From the NCBI RefSeq assembly GCF_003050925.1, contig NZ_QAOV01000001.1:491621-555620 (forward strand): 64,000 nucleotides of DNA. Reading direction: 5' to 3'. A program made the position numbers and the translations under genes. Every line of letters starts with the position of its first letter. The first letter of the stretch is position 1. Below the pieces are notes generated by a model that was not told the origin of the DNA, searched no databases, and saw only the letters and a list, made by a program, of their open reading frames with translations. The stretch comes from Pseudomonas sp. GV085. GTDB lineage: Bacteria > Pseudomonadota > Gammaproteobacteria > Pseudomonadales > Pseudomonadaceae. Shown one piece after another: positions 15,930-23,906 of the stretch.

Positions 15930-15958
15930 TTGCAAACGGGGAAGAAGCTGGTTAATAT
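15930..15958 (+). promoter_or_regulatory. Sigma70-type promoter of tRNA-Ser
   Basis: TTGCAA (15930-15935), a 17-bp spacer, and TAATAT (15953-15958) lie 15 bp before the mature tRNA 5' end. Confidence 0.6.
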
Positions 15959-15972
15959 ACGCCCCGTGTTGC

Positions 15973-16063
15973 GGAGAGCTGGCCGAGTGGCCGAAGGCGC
16001 TCCCCTGCTAAGGGAGTACACCTCAAAAGGGTGTCGGGGGTTCGAATCCCCCGTTCTCCGCCA
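15973..16063 (+). tRNA. tRNA-Ser (GCT)
   Basis: 91 nt including encoded CCA. The acceptor arm GGAGAGC pairs with GTTCTCC, the anticodon loop CTGCTAA gives GCT, a long class-II variable arm is present, and the T-loop reads GGTTCGAATCC. It decodes AGC/AGU. Confidence 0.97.
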
Positions 16064-16128
16064 TTATTTGCGTAGTACGTTGTAATCTGGCTTCTTCGGT
16101 AAGTTGTTGAAATTACTAGAAAAAGTGC

Positions 16129-16156
16129 TTGACATAGAGATTAGACGGCCTATAAT
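16129..16156 (+). promoter_or_regulatory. Consensus sigma70 promoter of the tRNA-Arg pair
   Basis: A perfect TTGACA (16129-16134) and perfect TATAAT (16151-16156) are separated by 16 bp and end 14 bp before the first tRNA-Arg. The strength fits a stable-RNA operon. Confidence 0.85.
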
Positions 16157-16170
16157 GCGCGGCAACAAAT

Positions 16171-16247
16171 GCACTCGTAGCTCAGCTGGATAGAGTACTC
16201 GGCTACGAACCGAGCGGTCACAGGTTCGAATCCTGTCGAGTGCACCA
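16171..16247 (+). tRNA. tRNA-Arg (ACG), copy 1
   Basis: 77 nt with encoded CCA. The acceptor GCACTCG pairs with CGAGTGC; the anticodon loop CTACGAA gives ACG, which after inosine modification reads CGU/CGC/CGA. It is identical to the next copy. Confidence 0.98.
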
Positions 16248-16319
16248 TTTAAGAGTTGGTTGCAGTAATGCAAGTAACTTGGTTTCAACCAGTTGTGGTC
16301 TGGTCTAAAAACACAAAAT

Positions 16320-16396
16320 GCACTCGTAGCTCAGCTGGATAGAGTACTCGGCTACGAACCGAGCGGTCACAGGTTCGAATCCTGTCGAGTGCACCA
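16320..16396 (+). tRNA. tRNA-Arg (ACG), copy 2
   Basis: An identical 77-nt copy of the preceding tRNA, 72 bp downstream. No separate consensus promoter is seen between them, so both are probably cut from one transcript that ends at the terminator at 16405. Confidence 0.98.
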
Positions 16397-16404
16397 TACA
16401 ACAG

Positions 16405-16431
16405 AAAGCCCGCATTTAATGCGGGCTTTTT
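16405..16431 (+). terminator. Terminator of the tRNA-Arg operon
   Basis: AAAGCCCGCA / TGCGGGCTTT stem with a TTTAA loop running into TTTTT. It overlaps the last codons of the convergent gene at 16416-16934, so it may end both transcripts. Confidence 0.85.
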
Positions 16432-16934
16432 GCCGTCCGGGATTTGGCTTTTCCTTTCGTGCATCCCCTCTCGTCGAACTCCACCTGTGCACTGCGACCT
16501 CGCAGGGTGTCGTAACGGTAGCTCGTGGCTGAATTGCGAATACTGATCTTGTCCGGCTTACCGAGGGCGCTTTCGACGTCTTGCTGGCTCATGCCGGCGA
16601 CCACTCGCCGGTTGATGATCGCTTCGCGGCGCTCCCTGGCAGTGATCAGGTTTCCACACTTGTCCTGCGCCTGACCGACCACGGTCGGCTCTTTCCTCTG
16701 GATTTTCATTCCTGGTGTTTCACGGGGTTCGGCTGGCGGCATAAGTGCCATCGCACTGCCGGGTGTAAAGGCGCGGACGTCCTGAAGTGAAACGCTTTCT
16801 CCCGTGGCACAACTCAGTGTGGTGAAGGTAATGCGTCCATTGGCCGCCTCGCAGCGCTGAACGGTGATGGCGAGCGCCAGGGGCAGGGGGCTGAACAGGC
16901 CGAGCAGTAATAAGAATTGTGCAACTGATGGCAT
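16416..16934 (-). CDS. Secreted/periplasmic protein with a BamE-like C-terminal motif
   Basis: 172 residues. The N-terminus (MPSVAQFLLLLGLFSPLPLA) is a signal peptide. A short domain with two cysteines follows (VQRCEAANGRITFTTLSC), resembling the DUF4124 pattern. Near the C-terminus, VVAGMSQQDVESALGKPD matches the SmpA/BamE-like motif, followed by a beta-hairpin. No lipobox cysteine is present at the cleavage site. An envelope function is likely; the exact role is unknown. The stop lies inside the tRNA-operon terminator. Confidence 0.8.
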   Translation of the reverse strand: MPSVAQFLLLLGLFSPLPLALAITVQRCEAANGRITFTTLSCATGESVSLQDVRAFTPGSAMALMPPAEPRETPGMKIQRKEPTVVGQAQDKCGNLITARERREAIINRRVVAGMSQQDVESALGKPDKISIRNSATSYRYDTLRGRSAQVEFDERGCTKGKAKSRTAKSPH

Positions 16935-17253
16935 CAGGCGTCCTCCATGACGTTCCTCTTCAAGGGTAGCGGCTACAATTTTCGAGGGGGGTGTGTTTTC
17001 TTTTCAGAATACGTCGTCGCATTTTCATGGATCAGGAGATGCTCAGGTTTGTTGTGCAAGCGCTTGTTTCAGCCGAGATTTTTTAACGTTTAAAACCGTC
17101 AGGCGGTGTATCATTGCGCCCGTCAGCCCCGCCGGGGCTTGTGGAATACCTCCATGGACTTACCCAGTAGTTACTCAGTACCCCGTTTCACCAATCATGA
17201 ATTGACTGATTGATCCTTCCGGCGTGCCCCGCTGCTGGGAGTGGAGTTCGCCT
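16935..17253. other. Intergenic region ahead of mgtE
   Basis: The region lies between divergent genes. It holds the likely promoter of the minus-strand secreted protein and a long mgtE leader. The leader contains a small GC hairpin (AGCCCC-GCC-GGGGCT, about 17126-17140). I do not recognise the known magnesium riboswitch classes here. Confidence 0.4.
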
Positions 17254-18696
17254 ATGTCCGAAGTTGAAGTAAAGAAAACGCAGGAAAGCTTGCAGGATCG
17301 CCTGGCTCAGGTGGTTGAGTTGCTGCAGCGCCAGCGAGTGATAGAAGACCTGACTCACCGCCAGGAAGGCCCGCATCATGACCGGGTCGAGAACCTGGTC
17401 CACCGGCAGAACCTCGTCGAGTTGCAACGCAAGCTCGATGACCTGCACTCCGCCGACGTCGCCTACATCCTTGAAGCCTTGCCGCTGGACGATCGTCTGA
17501 CGCTCTGGCAACTGGTCAAGGCCGATCGCGACGGCGACATCCTTCTTGAAGTATCCGATTCGGTTCGTGAAACCCTGATCGCCGACATGGACGATCACGA
17601 GCTCCTGGCAGCCGCCAAGGACATGGATGCCGACGAACTCGCTGACCTGGCCTCCGAGCTGCCGCGAGACGTCGTCCATGAGCTCATGGAGACCCTCGAC
17701 CAGCAACAACGCGAACGTGTGCGTTCGGCACTGTCCTACGACGAGGAGCAGGTCGGTGCGCTGATGGACTTCGAGATGGTGACCATCCGCGAGGATGTCA
17801 GCCTCGAAGTGGTCTTGCGTTATCTGCGCCGTCTCAAGGAGTTGCCGGGCCATACCGACAAACTGTTCGTGGTCGATTACGACGGTGTCCTCAAGGGTGT
17901 GTTGCCGATCAAGCGTTTGCTGGTCAACGATCCGGATAAACAGGTTTCCGAGGTGATGGCCAGCGATCCGGTGAGTTTCCACCCGGACGAAGACGCCTAC
18001 GATGCGGCCCAGGCCTTCGAGCGTTACGACTTGATCTCCGCGCCTGTGGTCGACAAGAACGGCAAGCTGATCGGCCGTCTGACCATCGATGAAATGGTCG
18101 ACCTGATCCGTGAAGAGAGCGAAAGCGAAGTTCTCAACATGGCGGGTCTGCGTGAAGAAGAAGACATTTTTGCGTCGGTCTGGAAATCCCTGCGTAACCG
18201 TTGGGCCTGGCTGGCGATCAACCTGATTACCGCATTCGTGGCTTCTCGGGTCATCGGTTTGTTTGAAGGTTCGATCGAGAAGCTCGTGGCGCTTGCGGCG
18301 TTGATGCCGATCGTGGCGGGGATCGGTGGTAACTCGGGCAACCAGACCATCACCATGATTGTTCGGGCCATGGCGCTGGACCAGGTGAGCACCGGCAATA
18401 CCTCGCGCCTGATGCGCAAGGAATTGGCCGTCGCGTTGATCAACGGCGTGATCTGGGGCGGGGTGATTGGCCTGGTTGCCTACATGCTCTATCACAGTTG
18501 GTCATTGGGCGTGGTGATGACTGCCGCGATGACGCTCAACCTGTTGCTGGCGGCATTGATGGGGGTCTTGATTCCGATGACCCTGGCGAAGATGGGGCGT
18601 GATCCTGCGATGGGCGCCAGTGTGATGATTACTGCCGTGACCGACAGCGGAGGCTTTTTCATCTTCCTGGGGCTTGCGACAATCTTCCTGCTCTAA
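17254..18696 (+). CDS. mgtE: Magnesium transporter MgtE
   Basis: 480 residues. An N-terminal superhelical MgtE_N domain (LHSADVAYILEALP) is followed by two CBS domains with acidic magnesium-sensing surfaces. Five transmembrane helices at the C-terminus include the pore signature PIVAGIGGNSGNQT. It is a Mg2+-gated inner-membrane channel. ATG at 17254 starts MSEVEVKK; the frame extends ten codons further up but without family support. A hairpin and U-run follow after a REPIN. Confidence 0.95.
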   Translation: MSEVEVKKTQESLQDRLAQVVELLQRQRVIEDLTHRQEGPHHDRVENLVHRQNLVELQRKLDDLHSADVAYILEALPLDDRLTLWQLVKADRDGDILLEVSDSVRETLIADMDDHELLAAAKDMDADELADLASELPRDVVHELMETLDQQQRERVRSALSYDEEQVGALMDFEMVTIREDVSLEVVLRYLRRLKELPGHTDKLFVVDYDGVLKGVLPIKRLLVNDPDKQVSEVMASDPVSFHPDEDAYDAAQAFERYDLISAPVVDKNGKLIGRLTIDEMVDLIREESESEVLNMAGLREEEDIFASVWKSLRNRWAWLAINLITAFVASRVIGLFEGSIEKLVALAALMPIVAGIGGNSGNQTITMIVRAMALDQVSTGNTSRLMRKELAVALINGVIWGGVIGLVAYMLYHSWSLGVVMTAAMTLNLLLAALMGVLIPMTLAKMGRDPAMGASVMITAVTDSGGFFIFLGLATIFLL

Positions 18697-18735
18697 AGTC
18701 CGTTTCACTGAAACCCGCCGTCAGGCGTAATGCTG

Positions 18736-18838
18736 TTGTAGGAGCGAGCTTGCTCGCGATGGTCGTCAACGATAACGCGTATTTACTGGCTAAACGCGGC
18801 GCTCTTGAGTCCATCGCGAGCAAGCTCGCTCCTACAGG
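18736..18838. repeat. REPIN, loop family 1
   Basis: Well-preserved arms (TGTAGGAGCGAGCTTGCTCG / CGAGCAAGCTCGCTCCTACA) enclose a loop with GTCGTCAACGATAACGCG and TAAACGCGGCGCTCTTGAG, the reverse complement of the loop at 973-1091. It sits between the mgtE stop and its terminator. The flanks repeat parts of that terminator (GCCGTCAGGCGTAATGCTG before, CAGCATTACGCCGTCAGGCG after), as if the element had inserted into a palindromic target. Confidence 0.85.
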
Positions 18839-18849
18839 GACCACAGCAT

Positions 18850-18871
18850 TACGCCGTCAGGCGGTTTTTTT
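18850..18871 (+). terminator. Terminator downstream of mgtE
   Basis: The short stem CGCC-GTCA-GGCG (18852-18863) is followed by seven T residues. Confidence 0.7.
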
Positions 18872-18888
18872 GTGCCCGGATTTCAGGC

Positions 18889-18916
18889 AAAAAAAAGCCA
18901 GCGATCAGGCTGGCTT
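18889..18916 (-). terminator. Terminator downstream of amrZ
   Basis: Read on the minus strand, AGCCAGCC-TGATC-GCTGGCT forms a stem followed by a run of eight T, 17 bases after the amrZ stop. Confidence 0.85.
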
Positions 18917-18932
18917 GCGCTTTCTGGCTGAA

Positions 18933-19259
18933 TCAGGACGCGTCGGCGGCCATTTCAGCGTCATGGGCGATCAGCGAAACCAGGGCGTTCTGCTGTCTGT
19001 GGGAGAGTTGGCGGAAGCGCTGTAGCAGCTCGCGTTCGTGCAAGGAAAGCTCCGGGCTGTCCAGGCGCATGCTCAGCTCTTCTCCCAGTGCACCTTCCTG
19101 AATAAGACTTTGCTCAAGGCGCGCGATGATTTCGGAGTTCATGCTGCGATGATGATTGCGAGCCACCTCGGCAATGCGTTCACGCATTCCGTCTGGCAGA
19201 CGTACGACGAACTTGTCAGCCGTACGGCTGGAATAAATTGCCTGTTTCAATGGGCGCAT
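18933..19259 (-). CDS. amrZ: Ribbon-helix-helix transcription factor AmrZ
   Basis: 108 residues. The Arc-type ribbon-helix-helix domain is nearly the Pseudomonas AmrZ consensus: [20 protein letters not shown] for the beta strand and [17 protein letters not shown] for the helices. The C-terminal tetramerisation part [20 protein letters not shown] is also conserved. In Pseudomonas it activates alginate synthesis and c-di-GMP-related genes and represses flagellar genes and itself. The long upstream region fits autoregulation. Confidence 0.93.
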   Translation of the reverse strand: MRPLKQAIYSSRTADKFVVRLPDGMRERIAEVARNHHRSMNSEIIARLEQSLIQEGALGEELSMRLDSPELSLHERELLQRFRQLSHRQQNALVSLIAHDAEMAADAS

Positions 19260-19670
19260 ATATTTAACCGGTTAGTTCAGGGGAGCGGTTTTCGGGATTG
19301 GCCGCAGGATGTCTGGTAGGACAAGCGCTCTGACCAAATGTTCAACCTGAATTGATAGAGGTGCGCATCATGCCCCAAGCAAGCCAGATCCTTGGCGTCA
19401 ATTCTGTGACAAATATTGAACTGTATAAAGGCGTTCTGCCAGCACCAATTATCAGAAATGCGAATTAGTTTGAAAAGTTCGACCGGGCCGTATCGTCTAA
19501 CGCGTCTGCACCCGACGAAAGATTTCTGACGGGCCGCAAAAGCGGACTCGATCACTGCTCCTTGCCTTTACAGGATAGTGGCAAATGGCCGATTTACTAG
19601 GGAGCGTCGTCTGGAGGGGGGGAATTCAGGATGGATGGCAGGCCTTTGCGCCGGATCTGCCATACCTGGA
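19260..19670. other. Intergenic region upstream of amrZ
   Basis: It carries the amrZ leader and promoter on the minus strand, probably with AmrZ autoregulatory sites. A 32-codon plus-strand frame at 19370-19468 with an AGAGG eight bases upstream is the only small ORF I could see; it has no recognisable similarity. Nothing else is evident. Confidence 0.3.
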
Positions 19671-19850
19671 TTAACGCAGGACCGGATCAAACTTGATCTT
19701 GCGTCCGGCAATCAGTGCGAGCACGAACAGAGCGCTGAATACACCACAGGCAATCAGGGGAAGGGTAACGACCATGTCCTGGGTCAATGACAGATGAAAA
19801 ATGCCGCTCAACAAGGCGAGGATGAAGAAACTCGCGGCTGGTTTGGACAT
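19671..19850 (-). CDS. Small two-helix membrane protein
   Basis: 59 residues with two hydrophobic segments (ASFFILALLSGIFHLSL and TLPLIACGVFSALFVLALIA) and a basic end (GRKIKFDPVLR). The ATG at 19850 follows AAGGAGCACAGC and is preferred over the in-frame codon eight residues upstream. It lies 24 bp downstream of the next gene and probably forms a two-gene operon with it. Function unknown. Confidence 0.75.
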   Translation of the reverse strand: MSKPAASFFILALLSGIFHLSLTQDMVVTLPLIACGVFSALFVLALIAGRKIKFDPVLR

Positions 19851-19874
19851 GCTGTGCTCCTTGGTGAGGGTCAT

Positions 19875-20108
19875 TCAAAATACCAGGCGCTCCGCAGACG
19901 GAGCTGGCACCAGGATGGTTTCCTGGCTGACCTCCTGACTGACAAAGCCGTGCTGGCTGCTCATCACGGCCAACTGCGGCGCTTTCTGCAGTTGAAGGTA
20001 ATGTGGCATTCGCTGGGCAACCTGCGTAGCACCGCTCTCGTGGGTAAAATGAAAACCCGGCAAAACCGTCAGAGCGATTGCACTCGAGAGTAAAAGGGCG
20101 CTGTTCAT
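19875..20108 (-). CDS. Small secreted protein of unknown function
   Basis: 77 residues. The N-terminus MNSALLLSSAIALTVLPG is a signal peptide or anchor; the rest is hydrophilic. GGAGGCCGCTC precedes the ATG at 20108, which is chosen over the start of the longer frame at 20171. It is the first gene of a pair with the two-helix membrane protein downstream. I do not recognise the family. Confidence 0.7.
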   Translation of the reverse strand: MNSALLLSSAIALTVLPGFHFTHESGATQVAQRMPHYLQLQKAPQLAVMSSQHGFVSQEVSQETILVPAPSAERLVF

Positions 20109-20397
20109 GAGCGGCCTCCGTAGTTCTGTGAGAACAGCTGAAGCAGCTCGCATGCCAGAGTCTATCGACAATTAAATTCTTTAAAAACAATGAATTAGGA
20201 TATTTTCGCGAAAGTCGGATCTTGCATTTTGCAATGATGGCTTTTTGCAGTAATGCAATTTGCACGGTAAACAAGTCCGCGCCTTGCCGAGGCGTCTGCC
20301 TACACTTAAAAAGCCCAACGGACGACATGACAAAAGCCGGCCCGGCCGTTAACATGCACGCCGTCCATCGCGCCGCGTATCTTCGCGGCCGACTTGT
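20109..20397. other. Regulatory region with clustered TTGCA/TGCAA motifs
   Basis: Between the secreted protein and tRNA-Arg(CCT). From 20222 to 20264 the motifs CTTGCATTTTGCAATG and TTTTGCAGTAATGCAATTTG form adjacent, roughly palindromic units. They look like binding sites for a dimeric regulator, probably acting on the leftward gene pair. Confidence 0.35.
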
Positions 20398-20474
20398 GTC
20401 CCAGTAGCTCAATTGGATAGAGCATCCCCCTCCTAAGGGGAAGGCTGGCAGTTCGAACCTGCCCTGGGACACCA
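20398..20474 (+). tRNA. tRNA-Arg (CCT), island integration target
   Basis: 77 nt with encoded CCA. The acceptor GTCCCAG pairs with CTGGGAC; the anticodon loop CTCCTAA gives CCT (AGG codons). Its 3' part from 20430 onward is duplicated at 60860-60907, so the present 3' half was supplied by the incoming element and restores a functional gene. Confidence 0.98.
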
Positions 20475-20477
20475 TAT
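20430..20477 (+). other. attL of the genomic island
   Basis: A 48-bp segment, running from the anticodon loop to just past CCA, is identical to 60860-60907 in the same orientation. Confidence 0.95.
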
Positions 20478-20560
20478 AATTCAAGCGCTTACCATCCTTG
20501 GTCTTCTGTCTTTATTTTGCTGGCTATCACTGGGCTAGCTTGGCGCTCTGCATCGATATC

Positions 20561-21475
20561 CTAAGCGAAGAGTGATTTTGCCTCACAAGCCGGGCAGCGG
20601 CAGTCGACGCGGCCAGCAATGGCCCTGGCTTGGATCTGAGCGACGCGACAGGCCGAGCACACGATCGCTTGCGGACGCCATTCGCGGGTGATTGTAGCGC
20701 CGTTGCGGTCCTCATCCAGGGCAAGCCAGGTCGCTGCGGCGTGCACGTTCATCCATACCGTCGGCATGCACGGTACCGCGACCACTTCGCCAGGGCGAAG
20801 GCTGTTCGCCTTCACGGAGACGTAGTGGATCAGACCGTCATGCTTCAGCTCAAGGATTACGCTACCTGAGTCAATCCGATCGCGGTACTCGAAGCGTTGC
20901 GCTTGCTCGTTCCAGGTGGCGATGCCAGGCTGCTCATCGTGAAAGGCCAAGCCATCCGGCACCTCTCGAATGCACCTAGCCAGCGCCTCGGTGTCATTCT
21001 GAGTTTCGGTAACCAGCCGATAGCCAGGCTCGCCATTGACGATAATGCCGACGCGACGCGCACGGAGCGGCACGTATGTCTTTGGAGCCTTCCCTCTGGC
21101 ATTCCTGCCAAGCTTCCACTCGCGCTGCCGGTTCCAGCAGCTCACACAGATGTCGCCACTAACATGGATCAGCCGAAGGTCGGACCGGCCACAGCGAGTA
21201 CATCTGGTGCCCTGATCCGGATGTCCCGTGATCTTGATCTTGGCAGAAGCCGATGTGGTCTGGAGGGGATCGACTTTGCCAGCGTGCACGGCTCCGATCG
21301 GGCAGAAGCGGCAAGCCGATGCCCGCTCATCACCGGCTATGGCCCGCGTGTACCGACCAGAGCAGTCGTCGCTGCTCATGGTGGCGCTCAGCTTCTCGCA
21401 ACGGAAATGTCGCTTGCCCGGCACCCACTGCAGGTACTCGATTCCATCGGCACAGGGTTGAGGCGCGGTACTCAC
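20561..21475 (-). CDS. Cys-rich hypothetical protein with several zinc-knuckle-like motifs
   Basis: 304 residues starting GTG at 21475, which overlaps the upstream stop by four bases (GTGA). At least three CxxC-type clusters are visible: an N-terminal region CEKLSATMSSDDCSGRY with a later CRFCPIG, a central CTRCGRSDLRLIHVSGDICVSC, and a C-terminal CSACRVAQIQ...CRCPAC. The central one looks like a zinc ribbon. I do not recognise the family. It is coupled to a small basic protein and is the outermost gene of the island on this side. Confidence 0.7.
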   Translation of the reverse strand: MSTAPQPCADGIEYLQWVPGKRHFRCEKLSATMSSDDCSGRYTRAIAGDERASACRFCPIGAVHAGKVDPLQTTSASAKIKITGHPDQGTRCTRCGRSDLRLIHVSGDICVSCWNRQREWKLGRNARGKAPKTYVPLRARRVGIIVNGEPGYRLVTETQNDTEALARCIREVPDGLAFHDEQPGIATWNEQAQRFEYRDRIDSGSVILELKHDGLIHYVSVKANSLRPGEVVAVPCMPTVWMNVHAAATWLALDEDRNGATITREWRPQAIVCSACRVAQIQARAIAGRVDCRCPACEAKSLFA

Positions 21476-21810
21476 GGATGCGCCTCAACAGCGAGGCCGA
21501 GCCTGACGGCCCGAGCTTCTGATGCACGCATTGGTGGCCAATCATTGCCTTGGGCATCCATTGCGATCGTAGGTGCGAGTGAAGTGCTAAGAGTTTCTTG
21601 GTGTTCCTCAGTCGCCATTAGGGCTTTGCGGGTCAGCAGCATGCCCATCTTAAGTACTTCGGGCTGGGTCACCTTGTGCTTAACTGCCAGCGATCGCAGG
21701 ATCTTGGCGGTGGCATTGTCCAGGGACAGCGTCATTCGGGTTATCCCAGCGGTTTTCAGGCTGTCTCGACGCTTTCTCTGGCGCTGCTTTGGGGTTTTGG
21801 GGATGCTCAA
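21472..21810 (-). CDS. Small ribbon-helix-helix-like hypothetical protein
   Basis: 112 residues. A basic N-terminus (TPKQRQRKRRDSLK) is followed by TRMTLSLDNATAKILRSLA, then helices with VTQPEVLKMGMLLT, a pattern like a ribbon-helix-helix DNA-binding fold. The stop overlaps the start of the Cys-rich gene. A perfect inverted repeat lies 31 bp upstream of its start, consistent with an autoregulated two-gene unit. Function unknown. Confidence 0.6.
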   Translation of the reverse strand: MSIPKTPKQRQRKRRDSLKTAGITRMTLSLDNATAKILRSLAVKHKVTQPEVLKMGMLLTRKALMATEEHQETLSTSLAPTIAMDAQGNDWPPMRASEARAVRLGLAVEAHP

Positions 21811-21840
21811 AAGTCATATCTCGGTGATCATGCCGTGGTG

Positions 21841-21886
21841 GCGTGACCACGTTAAAATCACGACTGGGCTAGTAGCGTGGTCACGC
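21841..21886. promoter_or_regulatory. Inverted repeat upstream of the RHH-like/Cys-rich pair
   Basis: GCGTGACCACG (21841-21851) and CGTGGTCACGC (21876-21886) are perfect 11-bp arms separated by 24 bp. The position, about 30 bp ahead of the minus-strand start at 21810, suits an operator for the RHH-like protein (inference). Confidence 0.5.
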
Positions 21887-22044
21887 ACTCACAGTGGGCA
21901 GTGACTCTCACCGGTCCCCGGATGTGAAATTTGAGCACTGGTGCCGTTGGCAGCGCTGGAAGAAATAACGCATAGACGTTCAGCGCACTGGTCGTGGCAA
22001 AATTGCATCACGAATTTCGCACCACAGTTTGAAAGGATTCCGCC

Positions 22045-23292
22045 TTGTCTCTAAACCCATACGACAAAGAGTTTAGTCGGCTCACTGCCTCAGTCAGCAC
22101 ACTCGGTCTCAAGATCAGTGAAATCAAGAATTTGTGCGATTGCTATGATCCGGCCCGGAGGCCTGCATTGGACCAGGCAATCCTCAAGGCTGAGGAAAAG
22201 CATGCCGAGGAGAAGGCGCGGGTTGAGGCTTATACCGAGCAGCAGCGCAAACTGGTTGCTGAACTGAAGCGTGCGGAAGCCGTCTTCGAGGACAACAAGT
22301 GGAGTGTCAAAGGTTGGTTCAGCGGTAGTAATTCCGCAATGTCCCGGGCTCGCGATCAGGCCGTAGCGAATGCGGCCAATCAATACAAGATGCTGAAGAG
22401 TGCCCGTGAAAATGAAGCCGCAGCACTCACGGATATTGATAGTTGCCGGCAACAGCTCCAGTTTGCCATTGAGCACTATGGAAAGCGTGAAGCCTATCGC
22501 CAGGAAATTTCGGAGTGCGAAAGAAAACGCGAGGAGTTGCTTGCGGAGCTGAAAAAAATCAGTGCCCCCAAAGAGGCTCTGGACAGAGAACTGAAGCCCA
22601 CTGTGTCTGCTATGGATGCTCTGCGCTCGCAGATGAACGATTTGCGCCGGGACATACAAAAGGCCGAACGGCTCGAATCGGCTCGCAGCAATGCCAGGAC
22701 CTCTAAAGACAAGTGGGAGGTGCGCAAGGAGTGCGAGCAACTCTTTGGCAAGGCCAATCCTAGCTCGGTGGTAACGCAGAAGCGAAAAGCTCTCGAACCT
22801 CTTGAGCGTGATTTACGGAAGCACTCGAAGCATGCAACCACCATCGTAAGGCGTCATACCATGATGGTCGACAGCATCGTCATAGACGGCAGCAACCTGT
22901 GTTATTCACGAAACGATTTTATCGGCATCATGGTCGTGGCGACCGTTGCCAATCACCTTGCCGAGAAGCACCCGGTCACAGTGGTCTTTGACGCTTCCAT
23001 TCGACGGAAACTGGGCATGGGAGATGATGAGATCCGCGCCCAGTTTAGTGACAAGGTCAAGGTACATGTTGTGGCCACGCGTACCAAGGCCGACTCTTTG
23101 GTCCTCAAGGAAGCAGCCGGGGTCAACTGTTGGGTGATCTCGAACGATCGCTTCGTGGAGTTCGTAACTGAGCCGGTGGTAAGCGAGGATCGGATCATTC
23201 GCCATGAAATCACTGAAGAGGCTGTCTACATCGCGCAGCTCGGTCTTGAGTTGTCGCTTCCGATCAGACAGCAGTCGCAGTGTCACGGTTAG
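22045..23292 (+). CDS. Coiled-coil protein with C-terminal NYN/PIN-like nuclease domain
   Basis: 415 residues from TTG at 22045, seven bases after GAAAGGA. Residues about 40-265 are charged heptad-rich coiled coil. Residues from about 273 form a NYN (PIN-like) RNase domain: VDSIVIDGSNLCY with the first acidic site, VVFDASIRRK, ADSLVLKEA and WVISNDRFVEF with the remaining conserved Asp residues. Such domains cut RNA with divalent metal. A single gene on its strand with no partner nearby; a role in RNA decay or defence is inferred from the island context only. Confidence 0.7.
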   Translation: MSLNPYDKEFSRLTASVSTLGLKISEIKNLCDCYDPARRPALDQAILKAEEKHAEEKARVEAYTEQQRKLVAELKRAEAVFEDNKWSVKGWFSGSNSAMSRARDQAVANAANQYKMLKSARENEAAALTDIDSCRQQLQFAIEHYGKREAYRQEISECERKREELLAELKKISAPKEALDRELKPTVSAMDALRSQMNDLRRDIQKAERLESARSNARTSKDKWEVRKECEQLFGKANPSSVVTQKRKALEPLERDLRKHSKHATTIVRRHTMMVDSIVIDGSNLCYSRNDFIGIMVVATVANHLAEKHPVTVVFDASIRRKLGMGDDEIRAQFSDKVKVHVVATRTKADSLVLKEAAGVNCWVISNDRFVEFVTEPVVSEDRIIRHEITEEAVYIAQLGLELSLPIRQQSQCHG

Positions 23293-23582
23293 CGTCCCTA
23301 GGGGGGGGGGCTGCCATCTGGGGCCAATCGAAAGCGCCTAAATGCAATGGTCTTCACAGCTCTGGTGGCGCTTTTCAGTGTGCCATTATCGGCCTGGGTT
23401 GAGCTCTGCTCGGGAAGGCATCCTGTAGCCAGCTAAGCCATAGCCAAGGGCTGCACCTGTGCGTGTATGTAGTCCTGATCGAGAAGACCATGTGGATGAC
23501 GTTGCAGCAAATGGGAAAAGTTGAGCCGCTCGTCGCTGTGGCCCCCCCCTGATCTAGGCGACCTCAATCACTGGTAGAAATA
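23293..23582. other. Intergenic region with facing poly-G and poly-C tracts
   Basis: Ten G residues at 23301-23310, preceded by GTCCCTA, face eight C residues at 23542-23549, followed by TGATCTAGGCGAC. The pair makes an imperfect inverted repeat around about 230 bp without a gene. It may be the ends of a decayed small element. Confidence 0.35.
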
Positions 23583-23906
23583 ATGACCAAGCTCCACGCC
23601 TGCCCTAAGTGCAGCAGCACTGATTGTGATTCCCTTCAGGTTCTGCACGAAGCTGGAGTCGAGAAACTGGATAAGGCGCTGAAGCCGCCTTCGAATCCTG
23701 GCATCGTCAGCTGCATTGTCACGCTGTTACTTTCGTGTGTTCTGTTGTTTATTCGTCATCCCATCACTATTGCGATTGCGGTGTTTTTATTGTTCAGCGC
23801 CCTGGGGCAGTTTTCAGGCAGGAAGGGTAACTCTAAGAAATACCTCCAGTGGACAAGAACCTATCGCTGTAATAGTTGTGGTAAGGCCTTTTTGCCTAAG
23901 CACTAG
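23583..23906 (+). CDS. Small membrane protein with terminal zinc-ribbon motifs
   Basis: 107 residues. Cysteines lie at both ends (CPKCSSTDC near the start, YRCNSCGKAF at the end), as if the two halves of a zinc ribbon were split by a hydrophobic hairpin (SCIVTLLLSCVLLFIRH and ITIAIAVFLLFSALG). No strong ribosome-binding site is seen. Family not recognised. Confidence 0.55.
   Translation: MTKLHACPKCSSTDCDSLQVLHEAGVEKLDKALKPPSNPGIVSCIVTLLLSCVLLFIRHPITIAIAVFLLFSALGQFSGRKGNSKKYLQWTRTYRCNSCGKAFLPKH

Noticed and set aside
19277..19555. 92-codon minus-strand frame upstream of amrZ
   Set aside because: No ribosome-binding site or family pattern; it lies in the amrZ promoter region.
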